This document shows positions 43,019-56,677 of a DNA stretch of 64,000 nucleotides, one piece after another. The translations under genes were made by a program, and so were the position numbers. Source of the DNA: Rallus limicola (lineage: Eukaryota; Chordata; Aves; Gruiformes; Rallidae). Position 1 is the stretch's first letter, and each line of letters begins with the position of its first letter. The notes under the pieces are model-generated. The model saw only the letters and a program-made list of their open reading frames with translations, made no database searches and had not been told where the DNA came from. Location of the stretch: contig JAKCOZ010000022.1 in the NCBI GenBank assembly GCA_022605955.1, positions 62,001-126,000 of the forward strand, read 5' to 3'.

Positions 43019-45556
43019 AGGTGATATAATTTTGTAGCAGAGCACTAACCACAGTGTTAAAATAAACAAACCTACATGTGAAATAGAATCTTCTATGGGT
43101 TTGGATGCTACTATGCTACAAATACTATTTTGGAATGGACAGCAGTTACAGAAACAGGAATAGTGCTGAAAAAAGAAATCAAAATTCTAATATGCAAACA
43201 CACACACAGGGTTTCAGCACATGCACACCTCAGGAAGTGCAGGAAAACCCATCGGTGAACCTGGAAAGCTGGACTCAAGTAACAACAAACACGCTGAGGA
43301 GACTCTCCTCAGCTCTTCACACACCTGCTCAGGCTGCTCTCCAAGCTACACCAGGGTGGGCTTTGGCAGGAGGGAGATGTCCTGGCCCCTCTTTTTTCCC
43401 AAAAGGCCTGAGGAGGTAACAGAAAAGGTGTCTTCCAGAACGCTCACAGTTGCTTTCCAACCCTTAGGTTGACTTGTGCAGCGTCTCAAGGGCTTCCTCA
43501 GCAGCCGCCCTGTAGCCCACCAAGGTCTGTGGCTAGTGGGCACAGGCAGCCTCTTGCTGTGTGGTTGGGCACTGTGGTGGAACAGTAGCTTTCTCCTGCC
43601 CTGTACAGGGTTTGCGCAGCATTTTGTCTCTAATGATCAAGTTAATCGCATCTGAAGGATTCTTACAATACTGTGTTTCGGTCCTCAATTTGTAGGATTC
43701 CTGTTTCCATGGTTACTAACCCAGTCCACATTTCAAAAGTGCCAACGTAAAACAATGATAAAAATGAGCCAACTTTGTGTAACACAAGTCACGGCACATC
43801 TAACAACCTTTCTTGTCCTTTCAACCCCCCCCTCCACGTGTGCTTTACAAAGCTCTCAAGATTTCTGGCTATACACAGGCAGAGAAACAGCTCTTTTATT
43901 GAAAATGCCCAATTATTGGACAAATTTCTTGTCTCCCCCCCATAAGTAACTTTGCAACTCCCGTATACATCTAACAATAAGGTGCAACAGTTGCTATAGC
44001 AACATTAATCTAGGAATAAATAGCACAATATTGCTTCTGAAACCTTTCAACAGAAGAAAAAAAAAGCAAAAATTAAAAAAAATGAGCAGACTCTGGATTA
44101 ATGGCATTATTTATTTAGGAGCCTTCATAGACTGTTATTTATATTCAAAACCACTAGCTAGTTTTGGTGCAGCATTCTGTCTTCTCCAAATAATCAGGGC
44201 TACATCGAATAAACAAGGTATTCTAGTTGCACTAGTGCTATGATCTCATTTGTCAGAAGGACATGACTGACAGTGTTAAATTGATGGAAAAACACGCTAC
44301 ATACCTTGAGGGCATCAACAGGCTTCAGAGCTCTGTGTAACCCCACCACGGACTAAGACCCAGGGGCCCAGGAGCTCTCATTGAGTCCAGGCCCTTGCCC
44401 CTGCCTATTGCCCGAGCTGGTTTGCAGGCAGACTGACATGAAGTTGCCAAATGCCTTGGTGCACTTCTGTTCCAAACAAAAGTGTCCCTTAGCTGGGACT
44501 AAATAATCAGAGAGTAAATTCTGCTTTAAACTCCATTGCTGAATTTTGTTTCTGTTGCACAGACACTCAGGGTCTGTTTAAAATCAAACCAAACCAACAA
44601 CCAAACATGGTTGTCGGGAGCTCTGCACAGGGCAGTGACTGCCAGAGGAACTGAATCTCCTGAACAAGCTCACTAGTATATGTCCACACCATGCAAGGCA
44701 TCTCCTGGCCAGGCATGCTGCAATCCCATCTCCAGGTGGATCAGGTAAGGCCCCCAAACATTGCTTTACTGAATTGTTCTATGCTGCTGGCCTCTGCTCC
44801 TATGTGACCACTCCAGTAAACACATGACACCTTTCTGATCTCAGGCCCCTTGTAAAACATCCAGCTATCCCAACCACGTACAAAGACCTGCTCCCTATGT
44901 CACCGCTCTTGCAGCTACAGGACAGCCTGTACTGACCGCTCAACAAGTACCTTACGTGTGTATAGGTGGGTCACTCTGCAGCAGGAACCCCCAAGGAGAG
45001 TCTCTGGGACTGCCAGCTTCTCCACCTGGGGAGTTACTCGAGACAGTGAGGTGCTGAGCTGGTGTGTGCACTGCAGGAGCTGCTGGGGGGAATCTGAGAC
45101 TGTCCAAAATTCTCCCCCAAGAGCAGTCCCAGAGCTGTTAGTCGCTTTACTGGGAAGGCTGTGAGATGTTCAGTCAATCAAGTCAGGCAAACTTCTCAAA
45201 CCCTTCCATCTTCTCAGCTGATTGAGCTGAGGGACTTCCTGCCGCACACGATGTGAGGACTGAAGAGCAGCAAGCATGCACACAGGCACAGTCCTGAGGC
45301 CAGCTACAGCCCAGCCCTTGTCACAGCACCAGCCTGAACGCTGGCCTTGCTTCCAACTCAGAGTAATTGCCATAGCTCTCACCACACTTCCTATGCTAAT
45401 AAAGTAAAATTTAAATAGAACTGGCAGGCTGGAACAACTATCACAGTGTTTAACGGAAGTTCAGATTAGATTAATATTTACTGAAGAAGGATCTCAAAGT
45501 AATAAAAACTAGAGGTTATGTAAAAATCCACAGCAAACTATGGTGAGGAATTCACC

Positions 45557-45931
45557 ATGGATGAATTGTCAGTTATTATGCAACCAAAATTATCCTCAGC
45601 ATACCAATGGTACAAACAGCACAAGATGGGCACTGTTACGATAATTCTGATTGTTATGTTTTGTTGCATTTCATCTGCATTTGCTAAGTCAGTTTTTGTC
45701 ACTCTGAGTTTCACCCTAAGGCAAACTCCAGGCTCTGGAACACATTATTACTGGTTTTCCACACGAGAGCATGCACTGGCAGACATCAGTTTGATTGTGC
45801 TCAAACTACTGCACTTTCCAAACATCATCTTTTGCACAAATACGCAAAGAGCAATTAGGCAGCTTCATACACAACTTTTCAGAAGCCCAGGTAACGGCAG
45901 AGAGATCTGCTTGCACACTTTTCTGCAATAA
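45557..45931 (+). other. Unassigned 124-codon ORF in GSG1L intron 2
   Basis: I do not recognise this frame. It starts with ATG in an ideal context (ACCATGG) and encodes 124 residues. One possible membrane segment lies at about residues 24-44 (GTVTIILIVMFCCISSAFA). The stop is followed 52 bases later by AATAAA (45984-45989). A frame of this length is within what chance gives in 64 kb, and no repeated domain or known motif supports it. Listed as a candidate only. Confidence 0.12.
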
Positions 45932-47027
45932 ATCCTCTCTGCCCATATGTACAAGCAGTAGAGAGAAAAACGTTAAGACAATGAATAAACATTGCAGACA
46001 GACACGTTCAAACCACTGAGGACTGTGTGTTAAGCATCTTGTGACCACAGATTAAAAGTGATCATTACCTGAATGTGATCACACACTGAATGTGCAACAT
46101 TGGACTCAAACACCCAGCATTGTGTGGGAATGCAGGAGTGCTGGTGTCCCCTCAGTCCCTGAACCAAGTCCTCTGCTCATAATAAGTAATGTAAAGGACA
46201 CCAGAAAAGTTCCAGAAGGTATGCAAAACAGTTTTCCTACATATTTCTGATCAATATAGGCCAAAATTTCTTTCCTGAAAGCCTACAACCCACTGCAAAA
46301 GGAAAATCACAATTGCAATCTGCTACAGGAAGAAAGCAAGTTGCAAACTCGAACAAAGAAAGTCGTTCAAGTTGCATGGGGAAGCAGCTCACCCAGGCAC
46401 ACACCAAATCAGGTCATGGCAAACCTTCAAAATACTTGGTTTCTTTTTTAAAAGGGCTATGTGAAAATTTTGACTTTTTAATAATATTCCAATTTGGAAT
46501 GAGAAGTGATCAAAACACTGGATGTTCCACCAGAATTTCTGATGAGCTGTTAAAGGTAAGTTCAGTATATGCAACATCTCTAAAAGGGACAATATACTGG
46601 TTTGTTTGCAGTGAAAGACCAGTTAACCACAAAGAAAAGTACCAATTAGTTTTGGAGTGCTGTGGATTTTCAGTCCTTATTAAATTTCTCCAAAGTCTGG
46701 ATTTTCAGGTTTATACTCTTTTACAAGAGGCAAGAGTAAAATGCTGAATCTTGAAGTATTGAAAGAGCTCTACTTTTCTTATTTAATTGCAAAAATACTA
46801 ATACCAGTGCCTGCCAGTGTTTATACTCTCAGCTGGGGATAAGATAGAATTCCTAAAGCTGAGAGGAGCAAAAGTAGCCAATGGGGGGAGGAGGGGAGAG
46901 AAGAAAAAAAAGCTACCAAAAAGAAAAGAAACAGCATATGTAAATTGCCAAGTGAATTAAACAATTGTATTGATTTCATCCCCAGTTCCAAAAGGCCTTG
47001 TATCACAGCTCACAAAGTAAGTAAATC

Positions 47028-47345
47028 ATAGGCTCATAGAATGATGGGGATTGGCATGGATGATGATCCAGTCCCACCCCTGCCAGAGCAGGATCACCTC
47101 AAGCAGGCTGCACAGGACAGCATCCAGGATCACAGGGTTTGAAGTTCCCCAGAGATAGAGACTTCCCAACCTCCCTGGGCAGCCTGGCTCAGGGTTCTGC
47201 CACTCTCCCAGGAAAGAAGTTCCTCCTCAGTGTTAGGGGGAACTTCCTCCTCCAGTTTGTGCCCATGGCTCCTTGTCCTGCTCCTGTGGACCACTGAACA
47301 GACTGATCCCATCCTCCTGAGCCCAGCCCTCAAGGATTTATCAGC
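47028..47345 (-). mobile_element. CR1 LINE 3' end, minus orientation
   Basis: It begins at the left with the tail CATAGGCTCATAGAATGATG, then GGATGATGATCCAGTCCCAC, CCCTGGGCAGCCTGGCTCAG and TGCCCATGGCTCCTTGTCCT. These are the reverse complement of a CR1 3' end. Its 3' end points left. Confidence 0.86.
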
Positions 47346-47397
47346 ATTGAATAAGGAAGCTACAAAAACGAAAAGTGCAAGATAACTCTGATAGCAG

Positions 47398-47625
47398 TCT
47401 TCCAGTCCCTCGAGAGGCTCCAGGAGAGCTGGAGGGGCTAGTGCCAAGGACAGGGAGGCCCTGGCACAGGGTGCACAGGGAAGCTGTGGCTGCCCCTGGA
47501 TCCCTGGCAGGGTTCAAGGCCAGGTTGGATGGGGCTTTGGGTACCCTGGGCTGGTGGGGGGTGTGTCTGCCATAGAGGGGTCTGAGGGCCCTTCCCACTC
47601 AAACCAGTCTGGGGTTCTATGATAC
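47398..47625 (+). mobile_element. CR1 LINE 3' end, plus orientation
   Basis: AGGCCCTGGCACAGGGTGCA, then GGGTTCAAGGCCAGGTTGGA, and a final GGGGTTCTATGATA at about 47625. It lies about 50 bases from an opposite-strand CR1 piece, and the two differ in subfamily. Confidence 0.87.
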
Positions 47626-48013
47626 TGCTGCAGATCAGACATTACTGCTGTGTTGTATGAGGAATTTTAGATACAGTTCTAGCCGATGGCTGTTTCCTGC
47701 TTTGTACAGAAGTGCTCTGGGCTTCTTTCTTAAATAAACAAAGCTCATATTACATTACAGCTCATGCCTATAGAACATGATGTATCTGCAAACACACTGT
47801 AAGTTTTCACCACACAGCAGTATGAAGCATGGCATACCATGAGCAGCGCCAGCGTTAAATGCACTTTGTTGGTTTTCATAGAACTCTCTCACACTCTCTC
47901 AAACTGTACACTACACAGTTTGAGTCTACAACTTTCTGTTGCATGATAAAATGCTCTGAAATATGAAATTACCTCAGCTAATATACTTAAGAAAAGCTGG
48001 AGCTTTTCAAATA

Positions 48014-48030
48014 TTTTTTTTTTTTTTTTT
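48014..48030. repeat. Poly-T run (17)
   Basis: Seventeen T in GSG1L intron 2, with no recognisable processed copy alongside. Confidence 0.93.
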
Positions 48031-51000
48031 GCAAATGTGGTACTTAGGTCTGTTTATATAGATGTGCAGCCTCCACACACAGTAAGCATTTTAGAACATC
48101 CATATACTTTTGCTTTTTAATGTTATTAATTGTGTCTTATTATTTTCAGCATCATTTTTGTCACAGTAAGGGAAACTTCCAATATTGAGCCTCAATAATT
48201 TTTGCAGTTCAAAATTTCCCACTACTGTGTGCAAATGTATAGCAGAGTTTTCCTCTAGAGTATAAATAGTGAAAACCTGTTTACTGGGCAAAAGTATAAC
48301 TCCTGGTGCAACTGTCAACAGCAATCATGGTTTTGTTCATTATGTAGAATAGCTAAAAACAATTATGATTTATTTCTTATTAGCTGTGATAACAAACAGT
48401 TTGGTATTAATGAAATGTGAAAATGGGAATGTGTAGTTGCAATTAGTATGCAGAAAGCAATTTCCATTTGTTTATATAAACATGATTCCCAGCTCCCCTG
48501 TTCAGCTAATCCTTAAATCCAATCTTAAATGATTTTTAAATTTTTTGAAACTCCTATCAGTGCGAGCTGTGGGAATCACCATTTGAATGCTATCTGAGCT
48601 CCAGTAACTGCTCCCAGAACACCAGTGTATTTTCCCTGAAGACCTCTTCAGTTCAAACAATTCCACCCAGACGCACATCGTGCTTCCAGCAGCACTCAGT
48701 CAGCAGAAAGAACAACAACCTACTTCAGCCTCGAACCAGCAGAAAACAACCTTGGCAAAACCTGTGCTGGCTGTCTCTGGGGCCTCATGCTTCATGGACA
48801 GCCACGGGCTTTCCCTTTCCTTCAGAGATGCCCATCCCATGTGTCCCTGTAGCCATGGCAGGGCACTGCTGCAAGGACGCTGGGAACAGCTTAGCAACCT
48901 GTCATATGGGAACACTACCACCAAGGATGAGAACTGAGAGATCCCCAACCCCGTGGGAATGATGGGGGAGTAGGGAAGAGCCTCGAGGGAAGGGGGAAAT
49001 AGAGCTGGATTGACAGGCTGCTGATAGCAAAGGAGTGGTAGAGGAGCCACTTCCCCACAACACCTCTCACCAACACAGAGGGAAAGGGAATTTCTGCGTC
49101 CTTACATCTGCCACGGCTGGTCCTGCCAAGGGCAAAGGACCGTTTGTTCTTCTTCGTGCAATATGCTTCTCTGAAAGGCAGCAACTGGATCTGGTGGAAA
49201 CTGTGAAGGAGGGTGAATGCTGCAAATGGTTCTTCCCTCAGGAGACAATTGGGCCTCAGGGTGATGTATGAAAAAGAAACCAAAATCCCTAATCCTGTGG
49301 GCCAAGAGCCACTCCAGTTTGCTGACATGTGGTTTTGACTAGAGCCAAGGAGAGGGTGCGTACAGTAACTCCTACTTCAGTTCTGCTTTGCTGAGTTTCT
49401 GCCCACTATTCCAGCATAACTTGGCTTTTTTGGGTTTGAAGGGGTCTTGCTCTTCCTTAAGTAGCTCACTGGAAGAAACAGATGCAGGCGAATGTGGTTT
49501 AATATTTGCGAAGGGGGGGGTTCCCTCTCAGTGCCCAATGTTAGACTCCAGCTCTAGTCATAGATCTCACAAGCACCAGGGATTGCTATAGGCAATGCCC
49601 CTCACCAGCAGAGTTATAGTAAAGCCAAATGCAGCCCAAAACACACATTTCAAACAACACTTGCTTCTCTCCCTTTCATTAAACCCAAATCTAGAGTTTC
49701 TCCAACTTTGAAATGTTTCCAAAGTTTTTTAAACCCCAAAAGAACCAGGCTCTTTTCTGCCAAATCAGCCTCATTTTCACAGAAATGTTCCAAGCCTTTA
49801 CACAATAATTGCTGAAAAATACTTTTATCATTCAAACCCCTGCCACTATGAGTAGTAATAAATTCACAGGTAGGAGGCATGATGATCATTCCCAAAACGT
49901 GGATTTTTCTGTCTTGAATGAAGAGTTTATAACTCAAGGAAGATGATGGCACTAATAAATTATAAAGGCCTCTCCTCATGAGTGGGATTAATCTTACATG
50001 TCATAAATACTGATTAGATATTCTATACTCAATATGGAAATAAAATGATAGGTTTATTCATTCTAATCTTGTGAATTATGTTCAAGCTGATTTAAGGTCA
50101 TGTGGTATCAAATCAGTAGGCAGTGATGAGAAAGCATTTCTAAACAGGATACACATCATGGCTACAGCAGAGAGTGAGAGACTAATCTACAGCATCCCTT
50201 ACCTACTGCCAATGAAAACCAGATCATTTCATTCAGCATGGAGCTGACAAGGTCATGGCCATTGGGCCAACCATGCATCAGGAGTTAAGACGCAAGAGTA
50301 CAGGGAGATATCGTTAAGACAATAGTACGCAATGAAAATACCGTTGCACAAGGTTTATCTTCTGTGGAACAAATACTGCCTGAAATCACCGCGAATTATT
50401 CTTCAAAAAATATCCAGACTTCGCTTTAAAAGACATCCAAATCTGGTTTTAACATTCCTAACAATAAAGAGTTTTCCGTAAGCTTTCTTGGAAGATTCTC
50501 CCAAAGGACTGGAAAATTAACACCATTTTTTTCCAAAATCAAACTCTCTTCTGGCAGGCTGGAAGGCCCCCATTAGCAACGTTTCGTTCCTACTGCAGTT
50601 ACTTATCAATTGTGATCCTGTAACCTCTTCCTGGTTAACCTCATCAGATTTTGCTCCTGGAATCATTCTCAAACAATTGAAACTGAAGGGTAATTTAAGT
50701 AGGCTGAAAGTAATTACCTCAGTTCGTCAGAACCATGGCGCTAACAAGCCACTTTGTATGGAAAGTCCTGCAGCATCATTAATGACCACAAGCCCTCCAG
50801 GTCTCTGAATTTTGACTCTAAAGAGAGCTCTGAGTAGAGCAGCACCTCTGTGAACTATGCTGGGACACAGGTATATTACTTACTAATTTTGTGACAAAAA
50901 GTTCTCTTTCCTGAAATCCAGCTTTGCTTTTGACTTTGCCAGAAGCACCTGACTGATCTTCCCTTCTCATCAGCTTGTGAAGTTTCCCATTGTGTGGCTG

Positions 51001-53680
51001 GGTGCGCATTGAAAAGCCCTGCAGTCCAGCTCTATGATGACAGATGCAGTACCAGTCTCCTGACATTGAAATATTGAAGCAGTTTTAAGGTACATTTGTT
51101 GTTTTGTGGATCACTTTGTCACCACGCTGCAATCTCTATCTTCAGAATGGCTCTTCTCAAATTGTAGTATCAAATAAAGATGATGTCATCTGCTTATGAC
51201 TGTTTAAGTGAATATTTTACTTTTTTCAGTCTTTCCCTTTGCTTCACTTTTGCAACTCTCTCACTTTCCTTTCACTATCAAATCACAGGTATACAGAAAC
51301 ACTACTGTTAGTAAACATAGTGAAAGGTGATTGCTAATACAGGTCGACTGCTTGAAACCACACAGGAACTCCTGCAACTCATTCAGTTTTTCTTAGGCGT
51401 TACCAGGGGAGCTCTTGAAAATACACAAATATAAGCTACTGACATTTGCACGTTCCTCACACATTATGTATTAATATATTGCACGTCTTGTCTATGTATA
51501 AAAGTATATTTTGTGTTTGGTTATGTCTGCCATTTAATTAGTAATAGGCTGAAAAGAGAACATCTTTGGAATTTCCATCATATACCATGATTGCTCACAA
51601 AAGCCAGCAATTCCTTGCTGCCTCTCCTGATCAATGACTGCAATCCCCATAGGATTATTACTCTCCCCAACTGCAGCCATGCTTTGTCATACTCTGGACC
51701 ACCCAGAGTCTGGATGCTACCGAGTCTTCACATGCAGCAGGCTCAGGTCTGAAAGAAAGCACTTCCAGGGTGAACTGATAGAGCAGCCATACTGACAGAT
51801 TTATCACAAATCTGATTTAACACTGGAAAAACCTGAAGACTAAAGGATCTTTAAGTAATCTTAAACACTGAGTGTTCAGAACTGTAATTTTTGTAGCTTT
51901 ACTAGTTACATACTAACACTCCCATCCTGCAAAGTGTAGTATTAAAACACTTGCCAACATATAAACCAAAGCTGACCAGTTGTAGCTCTCTCTCCTCCCT
52001 GTCATAAGCTTCCTCTCAGGTTAACAGTGCATCAGGCCCAGCTCTGGCCCTGCACTGCTGCCTAAGCTTCACAGAGAGTGCCTGGAAAGAGCTGTAAGAG
52101 AGTCTGTAGAGAGGTAAGGAAGCAAAAAATTAGAGAGAGATGGGACTGTTGAGATGGAATCAAGGATCCAAAAGGAAAAATATCAACAGAGAGAAGTATT
52201 TTTGCCAGTGGAGGGGGAAAAAAGGAAAAAGAAAAAAGGAAGAACCCAAAGCTGAAGGCCAGCCAGCCCAGTAGACTACTCAGGAGGAGCTGGGGAGTTG
52301 GGTGGCGATGCCCACACCATAACTTTCAACTGACCTTGTGGAAAAGAGCAGCTTGGCAACACAGCCTGTCCCAGAGAGCAGTGCAGACCAAACCCCTCCT
52401 CTCCTGACTGATGCCTGCTGGGACAGGAAAGCCCCTTCAGGTGCCTTAGGAAGAATCTAGATATTAATTCTTATTCAAAGAGCTTGTTATATACTGTCTA
52501 TATTTTGGGTGCTAGCCAATAACTAATTCCTTTATAATTCTGTTTTGTATACTGTGCTTCACTTTGAAGTGGTCTGAGCAAACGAAACCCAAAAGTGGGG
52601 CGTAACACAGTTTGTGTCACCCAAGTTACTGAATTTATGGAAAGCAGATAAAAACATTTATTCCCTTGCCTACATCTTAGATTTAACAAAAGTTTCTACT
52701 CCAAGTTTCACTTTCAGCATAAAATATGCCCTTGTGGAAGCTGTTACAAATGTCAACACTTTAAGGAGCATGAATTTATGGTGGCATTGAATTTTAATGG
52801 CACTATAAATGTCTATAGTAATGGTGATATATCTATTGCAATAAATTGCTATGAAGAAATATAAAAATAAATGTAAGATAAAAGATTGTATATAAAATAT
52901 GTTTTTACATACTCTTTAATGATTAAAAATCATAGAAAACTAGATGTAATAAATCACTGAAAACTGCTAGTGTATTTTACATGCTGTTTTACTCATATAA
53001 CATACAGATGTTATTCCTTGGTCAGAAATTGCACCAGTTTTAATGAGGACAATCCAGATGATTTTTTTTTTGTTGACTTGAAAAAAATCTAATTGACATT
53101 AAGGATCATGAAAATACTGATATTAATGGCCCTTGTTACCAAAGCCATGCCTGCAACAGAAGGGAAATTTATGGAATTCTACCATCAGTGGTTGGCAAGG
53201 CTTCCTACCCGCTCCTATCCCTCACACCGCTCCCTGTTATTCACCACCACTCACCTTGTTTTGGTTGAGGAGAACTGTTCACAGGACAAAGGTACTGTCA
53301 CATTACGGTGGAAGGAAAACTTAAACCCAAAGAATTTACAGACATCCAGAAGCATAGACAGCATTTTCTCTGCGTAGGTCAGAAGTAGTGTTTGGTATAA
53401 TGAATGACCAGTCTACACTCCCATTAATTCACTGTCTTAAAAACCTTTATGTCCTTGATTTATTTTCTTAGAATGGGGGCAGCTGGAAATTATGAGATTG
53501 TTCCTTGACAGTCAGTGGAGTTGACATCAATAAAGAGACCCTACCCATCCAGGAATATCAGCAGAGGGGGGGAAACAAACCAACAAAACAAAAAACCCAC
53601 TGAAGAAATGGAACTTGGTCAGGAATGAAAACCAGTCAGGAGAACAACACGAATCCCAGTACATGCTAGGGAGAAGTCAT

Positions 53681-53717
53681 GGGGTGGGGGGTGGGTGGGG
53701 GGGAAGAGGGGAAGGGC
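53681..53717 (+). repeat. G-rich tract with quadruplex pattern
   Basis: Runs of 4, 6, 3, 7, 4 and 3 G separated by one to three bases. This meets the usual four-run pattern for an intramolecular G-quadruplex. It lies on the sense strand of GSG1L intron 2, so it would also be in the pre-mRNA. Confidence 0.8.
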
Positions 53718-56149
53718 ATTGTTTGGGGTTGGTTATATTTATTACAGTCACTTTAAACACAAAAATCATGTTTTCTTTAAATTGCAGTAGCAAAGCCCTC
53801 CTTGAAGCCCCTGAGATATGAAAGCTGACCTAGAAGACTGAGCAGTGGTGATGTAATTCATGTGAATGGAGGTTTGTAAGGACTGGATGAATCTGAGTCC
53901 ATGTTCTACGCTTACTGTGCACAAGGATGTCTGAGCTACAGATGTCAGGGCATCAGAGTACCTCTAGCAGGACAAACTGCAAACCTGATCCCTGCCTTGC
54001 CTGTCATTATGTTGAAGATAAAAACAGGGCTAATGAGATTAAACAGACCATGACTTGATGATCAGTGACACTTGTGTTTAACATACAACAGCAAGACCCA
54101 AGTAATGAATGGAAGCAGTCTAGATGTTGCCAGCTAAATAAATAGCTGTGAATGAAACTCCAAGGACCTGACAGAGCACTGTGGGCTGGTGCCAGGTACA
54201 GAGTTGGAAAGGTCTTGGTAAAGTTTCTCCTGCAGCTCAGGAATCACAGCCAGGAAGTTGAAGTGGCAGGAGTTCTGGAGTAGGGACTGTGCTGACAGTG
54301 TCATGAAAGCACCTTCTATGCCAGTGTAGATGCCTATGGATTTGGATAGAGAAAAAGTTGCCAGAACACAGCACTGTGAAAGTCTCCCAAGAGGAGATAA
54401 GCTCCAGAGACCAGTGATCCTGATGAATCTGCAAGAGCTGATAGACTGTCTGCCAAATCTGTCCAAGGCCACCAGCATACACCAGCATCAACAACAGGTT
54501 GCACCACCTGGACCATATCCAAGGGGACAGCAGCTGCTATATACACACACAGACTACAAGACTACACATATCTGGTGGAAAGAAGGAAACTGTGAGGGAC
54601 TTTCTAAACATCGACTTGCAAGCTACTGGTATGGCATCAGTAAGGGGTGTCACTCTGACAGGCCTTCCATGTGATGGAGATTACTTTAAAAATTCTAAAC
54701 CTGAAGCATATTTTATTTTTTCTCTCCTGGATGTTTCTCCTGGAAATTGTGCAGGTAAGTTTGAAGAATCCCTGGAACTGAATGGATGATTTTCTCTTAA
54801 CATCAGATTTTTAGGATGAGATATTCAGGACTGATTTAAATTTAGCCTTAAGAGAATTGGGAAAGCAGAATTTAGCCAATGCAAAGTGCTTTTAAAAATT
54901 CTACTTTAGTTGTTTCTATCCCTAAAAACAGTAAACATTGAAACAGACACTTGCAATCAACTTATCAGAGTGACAGTCTCACCACGAAGATCGCTGCTGA
55001 CCTCAGATAGGTGAAGGTACCAGTTACAAATGCATGACGATAATAAAAAAGAGGTTGAAGGAAAAAGTGCAGGAAGGAGCAAGTTTAAGCTTTCCAACAA
55101 ATGCTGTCTATTAAAAGCAAGTTGTGGGCTGATTGACAAATGCCTGCAGATACTGAGTTCAAATCACTATTATTTACGCTGCATACTCTTGATTCTCATA
55201 TTGGCATCTGGTACCACATGCTTTCTGCAACCTGATTGCAAGAGAAAGGGTACAGCCCATGTAAAACACTACACACTCATTTTCTGTGGCAGTCATCACT
55301 TCACCTCTTACACCTCTTCTTATTTCTTTCCCATCCCTCACAGGAAAAGGAAGACAATTATATCACTTCCTCAAGACTTATGCAACTGATAAATTTGTAT
55401 TTGGTAACTTTTTACATTATGCATTTCCTTATCTTCCACATGATACTTGGGGAATACTAGGAACATGAACATTAGCTCTTTCCCCAGAGAAAATGTGAAC
55501 ATGGAAATCCTGAAAGAAAGGCCCATAGACCCACCCTCTCCTCCTTTGCTGCTCATCTCTCAGCAGACTGGTGTGGCCTCCCCTCCCTGCTTCCACTGAC
55601 ATCTCCAAGCACAGCATGGGATGTGCTCAGTGTAAAAATGCAGCTTATGGCATCGTTCCTTTGCCATACGTTACAAAATACCTGGCCACAATAGCTTCAG
55701 GGTAGGTTGGGCAGGGTGGTTCTTACTTTATCAAGTTCTTACCTTTGGCTATTATTTACAGTTTTTAATTGGTTTCCATTACTTGGGGTCTTTGTCTTAC
55801 AAACACCAACTTAGACAAAGATTTTTAAGACAGACCAAAGTTTTAATTGGTATATTACTGTAAGAATCAATGTTAACTGTTGGCTACATTTTGAAACCTC
55901 CCATTCTGCTTCTCAGTGTGATTAATTTTTAAATTAAAAGGATAAAATTTAAGTTATTAAATTTTATTTTCTCAGTATTAAATACAGGCATATTCTTATT
56001 ACAGGTAAAGAGAAACAGCTAGCTGAGCACATGGAATGTTTCATTAACACACCATGGATGGCATATAGCAACTTTCACTGTTAAAAAGGCATCATTTCCC
56101 TGCTGAGAGATAAGCATTTCTCTCAGATGAAGCATTTCTCACCATGCAG

Positions 56150-56677
56150 TTGCTCTCTCTGAGGCAGGGCAGGTAGAAAGCCAAAGGCAAACCTAGTGGG
56201 TTGGGTTAAGGACAGTTTATAGGGACAACAGAGAGAGAGAGATCACAGCCATAAGACTTTACAGCACAATACACCAAGCTGGTGATACATCATGCAAGTT
56301 CTCACTGAACTGCACACATGAGACTGTATAGCTCAGAGCAATCCTGAAGCTGGACCATCCCCAAACCACTAATCCTGGAGATGAGCATTCCTTCCCCACC
56401 AGCCCATCTTTATACTGAGCATGATGTCATAGTATGGAATACCCTCTTTGGCCAGTTTGGGTCACCTGTCTTAGCTGTGTGACCACCTCCCAGCTTCCTT
56501 GGTTTCCCCCCACCTTCTCATTAGCAGGGCAGGATGTACAATGGAAACGTCCCCGACTGCTTGGCAACAACTAAACCATCCCTGTGTTCTCATCACTGCT
56601 CTCATCCCAACTCCCAAACACAGCATCCACACGCTGCTAGAAAGAAAATGAACTCTAACCCAGCTGAACCCAGGATA
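56150..56677 (-). mobile_element. Solo LTR, older, avian endogenous retrovirus
   Basis: On the minus strand it starts near TATCCTGGGTTCAGCTGGGT and contains GGTGACCCAAACTGGCCAAA and GGGTATTCCATACTATGACA. It is clearly related along its length to the LTR at 59479-60073, in the same orientation. It is more diverged and the TG/CA ends are lost. The right edge in + coordinates is at about 56677; the left edge is uncertain. Confidence 0.75.

Noticed and set aside
46313..46747. 144-codon + frame
   Set aside because: No known motif, no good start context, surrounded by intronic DNA. The length is within chance expectation for 64 kb on six frames.
47028..47625. Twin-priming inversion of one LINE insertion
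   Set aside because: Both halves have a CR1 3' tail; twin-priming would leave only one.
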